Shown in pieces: positions 59,251 through 64,000 of a DNA stretch of 64,000 nt. Made by a program: the position numbers and the translations under genes. Source of the stretch: DAOUJW01 sp034422115 (GTDB lineage Bacteria > Chloroflexota > Dehalococcoidia > Lucifugimonadales > UBA2985); NCBI GenBank assembly GCA_034422115.1, contig DAOUJW010000022.1, positions 70,487-134,486 on the forward strand. Reading direction: 5' to 3'. The notes under the pieces are model-generated. The model did not search any database and was not told the origin of the DNA. It saw nothing but the letters and a program-made list of their open reading frames with translations. Each line of letters opens with the position of its first letter. Position 1 is the stretch's first letter.

Positions 59251-62200
59251 ATGTCTCACCATTCAGAAGCGCCCTGGAAGGCCCCGGCGGCCGACAAAGC
59301 AACACCGCACGTAAGCGCGCTTGGCCGGGGGTCTCCCGGCGATTACTCCCATTCAGGGGGTCTCGACTCTCCCTCGCTGAGTGTAAGGAGGCGAGGGGGT
59401 CTGCCTGTTCTCTGTTTTGCGATATTCGCGGCTTTGTGTCTCAGCCTGCTCTTACTAACGAACGGCGGCCTGGTCCATGGTCAAGATGGCAACGGGCCGA
59501 TTGAGTACCCTGAGAACAGGACCGACCCGGTGGCCACCTTCACGGCGGTGGACCCCGAAGGGAAGGACATTGACTGGGATCTAAGCGGAGACGACGCTGG
59601 GGACTTCAAAATCGACAACGGTGTGCTCACCTTCGCGAAGTCACCGAACTTTGAGGATCCACCGTGCGGCACGGGCAACGACAGTGCCTCCTGTACGGTC
59701 ACTGTCGAGGCCTCTGCGGGAACTTCGACCGATGCCGCGGTCAAGACGGCCACACATGTAGTCACTGTCACCATCACGAACGTCGACGAGCCCGGCTCGA
59801 TCATGCTCTCCACGTTGCAGCCGCAGGTGGAAATAACGATTACCGCCACTCTAAGCGATCCCGACAACCCCGACCTGACCACCACCCCAGTTACGGACTT
59901 GGTGTGGGAATGGATGCGGGGCCAGACCGTTATCGCAGGCGCGACTGCCTCGACGTATACGCCCATGGTCGCGGATGTCGGCTCTGTGCTGACAGCGAAG
60001 GCGACCTACAAGGACGACCAGGACGCGGACAAGGAAAAGACTGCCGAGGTTCAATCGGCGCACGTGGTTCGTGCGAAGCCTACTACGAATACCCCACCTC
60101 TATACCCGCTAATCAGTGGCAGCACCGCGCGGACGCGGACGGTGCCGGAAAACACGCCGTCTGGGCAGAACATCGGAGCGCCGGTTGTAGCAACCGACTC
60201 TGGTGACGTGCTGACCTACTCATTGGGCGGCACTAATGCGTCGGTGTTCGATATCGACCGTGCAACGGGCCAGTTGAGGACCAAGGGTATGTTGGACCGG
60301 GAGGCCATAGGTACTCCCTTTACCCAAACAGTCACAGTCACCGCTACGGACCCATGGGGGGCTTCAGCTACGTCTGAGGTGACTATCACGGTCACGAACG
60401 TGGACGAGGCCCCGGCAATCGCGTCGGACGCGGTTCCGACGCGGAGCCTCGAGGAGAACGAAACCACGTTGACGCTGGGAGATGTTTACGGGGCGACCGA
60501 GCCGGAGAGTGAGGCGGTAACGTGGAGCGTTTCAGGGCCTGACAGCGGGAAATTCTCGATCGGCGAAACCACAGGCCAGCTGAGCTTCAAATCCCCCTCG
60601 CCGAACTTCGAATCTCCTGGAGACGCGGATGAGGACAACGTATACGAGGTCACTGTGGTGGCATCTGACCCCGCCGGGAACAGTGATAAATTGGACGTAC
60701 TGGTAACGGTGACCAACGCGGCGGAGACGGGAAATATAACCTTCTCATCGTTGCGTCCGAAGGTGGGCACCCCACTGACGGCGGAGCTCGACGACCCTGA
60801 CGGCGGCGTAACGGATCTCACGTGGCAGTGGAGCGACGGTACTACCGACATTGAGGATGCGACGTCCGCCACCTACACACCGGTTGCAGGCGACATTGGC
60901 GACACGCTGACCGTGACTGCGACCTACAAGGACAACTCCCTCGCGGCCGGCGCCACCGCCATCACGCTTACGCAGGCGCATTCCGCGACGGTTGTTGCAG
61001 ACACGGACAACAAGGCTCCGCGCTTCCCGGACCAGGACTCTGAGATGGATGGTCGACAGACAGACCAGGAGCGGATGGTCTCCGAACGCACCGTTGCAGG
61101 TGACCCCACCCCTTCTGGCACAGCCATCGGCAATCCGGTCGCTGCTGAAGTGGACAACTCGCTAGCCTCCGACGGCACTGCAACTCCGGACAGACTGACG
61201 TACACGCTGGGCGGGACGGACGCGGGGTCGTTCTCCCTCGCCCGAGACTCTGGCCAGCTGAGCACCAAGGCGGCTCTGGACTACGAGACCAAGCAGACCT
61301 ACCAGGTGACGGTCACAGCCACCGACCCGGGCAACCTCAGCGCAACCGTCAACGTCACAATCAAGGTGCAGAACGTCAACGAAGACCCGGTGCTGACCGG
61401 AGAGGCGCCGGCAGAATACGCGGAGAATGGCACGACGCCGGTGGCCACTTTCAGAGCGTCCGACCCTGAAGGGGAGGACATTGTTTGGACTCTGACTGGC
61501 ACAGATATGGGTGACTTCACGATTGTCGGTGGTGTGCTTCAGTTCAGGAGTTCCCCCAACTTTGAGTCTCCACCGTGCGGCTCAGCCGACGACAGCGCAT
61601 CCTGCGCGGTTATAATCAATGCCTCTGACGGAACTAACAGCTCCATGGAGGATGTCACCATCGCTGTGACCAACGTTGAAGAGCCCGGCGTGGTCACGTT
61701 GTCCACCCTGCAACCGCAGGTGGGAGTCAGCGTCACCGCCAGGCTGGACGACCCCGACGGAGGCGGCACTACCAGTACTCCCACTTGGATGTGGTTCCGG
61801 GGTAGCAGCGTCATCGTGGGCGCGACTACCGACATGTACGAGCCCGTGGCGGGCGATGTCGGTTCAGTGCTGAGAGCGAAGGCGACCTACAGGGACGCTG
61901 AGGACACGGATAGCGACAAGACCGCGGAAGGCCGTTCCTCACATAGAGTACGCAGCGAGCCCTCTGGCGGGAACACCGAACCTGCTTTCCCAGACCAGAA
62001 CCCATCAACTGAAGCTGTGGAAACGGCGCAGACCCGAATGGTGGCGGAAAACACTCCGTCTGGGCGGAACATCGGAGCTCCGGTGAGCGCCTCTGACCCC
62101 GGTGACGTGCTGACCTATTCGTTGAGCGGTGATGATATGGCGTTGTTCGACATCGATCGTGCAACGGGCCAGTTGAAGACTAAGGAAGCGCTGAACCGCG

Positions 62201-63840
62201 AGGCAACCGGCGGAGACTCCCACACGGTAACAGTCACCGCTACGGACCCATGGGGGGCTTCCGGCGCTAATGGATCAGCCGTAGTGACCATCACGGTGAC
62301 CAACGTAGATGAAGACCCGTCGATAGGCACTACTGGTGCGGCATTCAGGGGCATAAGCTCCCCTGAGGGCACTACTACCACTCCTCTCACCCTAGCCACG
62401 GCTCTGGCGGCCTATACCGCCACGGAGCCCGAGAGTGAAGCGATGACCTGGAGCTTGTCGGGGGCTGACGCCGAGCAGTTCAACATTGGCAACCAAGGAG
62501 GAGGAGCCACTCCTGGCGAGCTGACCTTCAAGGCCCAGCCGGACTTTGAGTCTCCCGGAGACGCGAACCAGGACAACGTATACGAGTTCACGGTGGTGGT
62601 GTCCGACCCTGCTAGGAACAGTGATGAGCTGTCCGTGCGGGTAACGGTGACTAACGTGGCGGAAACAGGAACGATAACCTACTCGTCTCTGCAGCCGAAG
62701 GCAGGCATCCCGCTGACGGCGGAGCTCGACGACCCTGACGGCGGCGTCACGAACCTCATGTGGCAGTGGACGAATGCTACTGATGACGAGGAGATTGAGG
62801 ATGCGACGTCCGCCACCTACACACCGGTTGCAGCCAACATTGGCAAAACGCTGACCGTGACCGCAACCTACAGGGACGGTTCACTTTCGGCCTCCGCGGA
62901 CCCCATCACGCTGACATCGACGGCTACGCCTGCTGTCGTTGCAGACACGGACAACAAGCCTCCGCGCTTCCCGGACCAGGACGCTGAGATGGAGGGTAGA
63001 CAGACGGACCAGGAGCGTGAGGTCCCGGAGAACTACGCAGCGACAGATACATATGGCGGCACAGATGGTACTGATTTCACTCACCCGAACATCGGCGCTC
63101 CCGTCGCTGCTGAAGTGGACAACACTCTGGCGCCCGACGGCACTGCGACTGCGGACACGCTGACATACTCGCTCGGCGGGACTGACGCGGCGTCGTTCAA
63201 CATCGTCCGGAGTTCAGGCCAGCTGACGGTGAAGGCGGCTTTGGATAAGGAGATGAAGGACACCTACATGGTCACGGTCACCGCCACTGACCCGGGCGGC
63301 CTCAGCGATATAGTCAACGTGACCATCAAGGTCACCGAGGTGGACGAGGTGCCGACGATCATGGTGGGCGGCCTGGCGATATCTGGTCGGAGCAGCTTGG
63401 ATTACGCTGAGCGCGGGACGGACGCGGTGGAGACGTACACGGCGTCGGGGCCGAACGCGGCCTCGGCCACGTGGGCGCTTGAGGGCGCTGACAGGGAGGA
63501 CTTCGAGTTGGATGGTTCCGGCGCGAGCGTTATGCTCAAGTTCAAGGGATCGCCGGACTACGAGAGGCCGGCGGACGCGGACACGGACAACGTCTACATG
63601 GTGACGCTGAAGGCGGAAGACGGGACGTACACGGACACCCATGACGTGACGGTGACGGTGACGGACGTGGAGGAGTCGGCTGGCACCCTGCTAGACAGGT
63701 ATGACGAAAACGAGAACGGCAAGATTGACAGGGATGAGGTTCTTACTGGCATTGATCACTTCTTCGCCACCCCTCCGACGGCTACTCGCGAAGAGGTGCT
63801 GGACCTCATAGACCTGTTCTTTGAGGGTCTTGGAAGCTAA
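59251..63840 (+). CDS. giant secreted cadherin-repeat protein with EF-hand/dockerin-like tail
   Basis: A 1529-residue exported protein. After a ~50-residue hydrophilic start, a hydrophobic segment (51-70) and VHGQ look like a long signal peptide. The body alternates cadherin-like units (DRATGQLRTK; VTVTATDPWGA; ITVTNVDE) with Ig-like units (LQP..G..LTA.L.DPDGG; ATYTPVAGDIG), each type repeated several times. It ends with YDENENGKIDRDEVLTGIDH, a calcium-binding EF-hand or dockerin-like loop. No anchor is visible. A role in adhesion or in carrying surface enzymes is inferred. ATG at 59251; an in-frame TTG at 59227 is the alternative. Confidence 0.85.
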   Translation: MSHHSEAPWKAPAADKATPHVSALGRGSPGDYSHSGGLDSPSLSVRRRGGLPVLCFAIFAALCLSLLLLTNGGLVHGQDGNGPIEYPENRTDPVATFTAVDPEGKDIDWDLSGDDAGDFKIDNGVLTFAKSPNFEDPPCGTGNDSASCTVTVEASAGTSTDAAVKTATHVVTVTITNVDEPGSIMLSTLQPQVEITITATLSDPDNPDLTTTPVTDLVWEWMRGQTVIAGATASTYTPMVADVGSVLTAKATYKDDQDADKEKTAEVQSAHVVRAKPTTNTPPLYPLISGSTARTRTVPENTPSGQNIGAPVVATDSGDVLTYSLGGTNASVFDIDRATGQLRTKGMLDREAIGTPFTQTVTVTATDPWGASATSEVTITVTNVDEAPAIASDAVPTRSLEENETTLTLGDVYGATEPESEAVTWSVSGPDSGKFSIGETTGQLSFKSPSPNFESPGDADEDNVYEVTVVASDPAGNSDKLDVLVTVTNAAETGNITFSSLRPKVGTPLTAELDDPDGGVTDLTWQWSDGTTDIEDATSATYTPVAGDIGDTLTVTATYKDNSLAAGATAITLTQAHSATVVADTDNKAPRFPDQDSEMDGRQTDQERMVSERTVAGDPTPSGTAIGNPVAAEVDNSLASDGTATPDRLTYTLGGTDAGSFSLARDSGQLSTKAALDYETKQTYQVTVTATDPGNLSATVNVTIKVQNVNEDPVLTGEAPAEYAENGTTPVATFRASDPEGEDIVWTLTGTDMGDFTIVGGVLQFRSSPNFESPPCGSADDSASCAVIINASDGTNSSMEDVTIAVTNVEEPGVVTLSTLQPQVGVSVTARLDDPDGGGTTSTPTWMWFRGSSVIVGATTDMYEPVAGDVGSVLRAKATYRDAEDTDSDKTAEGRSSHRVRSEPSGGNTEPAFPDQNPSTEAVETAQTRMVAENTPSGRNIGAPVSASDPGDVLTYSLSGDDMALFDIDRATGQLKTKEALNREATGGDSHTVTVTATDPWGASGANGSAVVTITVTNVDEDPSIGTTGAAFRGISSPEGTTTTPLTLATALAAYTATEPESEAMTWSLSGADAEQFNIGNQGGGATPGELTFKAQPDFESPGDANQDNVYEFTVVVSDPARNSDELSVRVTVTNVAETGTITYSSLQPKAGIPLTAELDDPDGGVTNLMWQWTNATDDEEIEDATSATYTPVAANIGKTLTVTATYRDGSLSASADPITLTSTATPAVVADTDNKPPRFPDQDAEMEGRQTDQEREVPENYAATDTYGGTDGTDFTHPNIGAPVAAEVDNTLAPDGTATADTLTYSLGGTDAASFNIVRSSGQLTVKAALDKEMKDTYMVTVTATDPGGLSDIVNVTIKVTEVDEVPTIMVGGLAISGRSSLDYAERGTDAVETYTASGPNAASATWALEGADREDFELDGSGASVMLKFKGSPDYERPADADTDNVYMVTLKAEDGTYTDTHDVTVTVTDVEESAGTLLDRYDENENGKIDRDEVLTGIDHFFATPPTATREEVLDLIDLFFEGLGS

Positions 63841-63889
63841 CGCGCAAGAGCGGAGAGTTGCACATGGCCCCTAGATTAGGAGGAAAACC

Positions 63890-64000
63890 TTGGTAAAGAA
63901 CATAGCGATACTGCCACCGCTCTTGCTGATAGCAGCTATAATAGCGCTGGCCCTGGCGATCGGTTTCTGGCCTTCGGGCCAGGCCGACGCCAGCGGCCAC
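63890..64000 (+). CDS. start of an exported protein, cut by the window edge
   Basis: A TTG five bases after TAGGAGGA opens a frame that stays open to the end of the window (37 codons). The residues form a classic signal peptide: VKN, then a hydrophobic core (IAILPPLLLIAAIIALALAI) and GQADASGH. It follows the cadherin-repeat gene by 49 bases in the same direction and is probably a related surface protein. Confidence 0.65.
   Translation, partial: MVKNIAILPPLLLIAAIIALALAIGFWPSGQADASGH

Overview
The window looks like a chromosomal segment of a Chloroflexota bacterium, most likely Dehalococcoidia of the SAR202 type. This is inferred from gene content, not from a marker gene: a BMP-type ABC importer beside amidohydrolases, a very large secreted cadherin-repeat protein ending in an EF-hand/dockerin-like tail, and a single-chain histidine kinase/response regulator. 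Many starts are TTG or GTG behind strong AGGAGG sites. Base composition is moderately GC-rich, with drops in the recombinase gene (13.8-15.4 kb) and at 53.3-56.4 kb.

Layout. (1) 0-13.6 kb is chromosomal: a possible nuclease remnant, an ArsR/VOC gene pair, then a seven-gene minus-strand operon (10.5 to 1.9 kb). That operon encodes a BMP-family importer (ATPase, two permeases, lipoprotein), a biuret-amidohydrolase-like isochorismatase, an amidase and a DUF1116/AllG-like protein, which reads as salvage of a small N-rich compound. tRNA-Lys, signal peptidase I and an NCS2 permease with a fused C-terminal domain follow. (2) 13.8 to about 53.3 kb is an integrated conjugative or mobilizable element next to tRNA-Asn. 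It starts with a large serine recombinase whose C-terminus is written antisense to the tRNA, then an ImmA/ImmR-like pair and a divergent operon of small HTH proteins. (3) 18.5-29.2 kb, minus strand, is a conjugation module: relaxation-family protein, VirD4/TraG-like ATPase, VirB4, PrgI-like, pilin-like and VirB6-like proteins and a secreted protein. (4) 29.6-42.4 kb, plus strand, is a DNA-processing module: DnaG-type primase, Rad52-like annealing protein, Cas4-like Fe-S nuclease, two tandem SSBs, RadC, DUF6094 methyltransferase and SNF2-type helicase. Many of its genes are followed by a strong GGGGCC-type hairpin. (5) 42.4-46.8 kb is a PRTRC cassette with an E1/ThiF-like enzyme, a JAMM protein, a small protein C and associated proteins. 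(6) 47.1-52.5 kb is an SOS mutagenesis cassette (ImuB-like plus DnaE2) behind a textbook SOS-box promoter, beside a LexA-type DNA-binding protein without a protease domain. A multiply frameshifted SRAP gene follows.

(7) 53.3-56.4 kb is a lower-GC border zone holding seven very small minus-strand genes, one candidate structured leader RNA and a 5'-truncated IS1595-family transposase. (8) From 56.5 kb chromosomal genes resume: the one-piece two-component protein, the divergent cadherin-repeat giant and the start of another exported protein at the window edge.

How it fits together: two GAAC-N4-GTTC boxes, one ahead of the element's HTH operon (17.06 kb) and one inside the imuB-dnaE2 promoter (47.83 kb), suggest that DNA damage controls both the element's own regulation and its mutagenic polymerase. 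The ImmA/ImmR-like pair, the palindromic operator and the LexA-like protein are the probable control layer. The right attachment site was not found, so the element's right boundary remains open.
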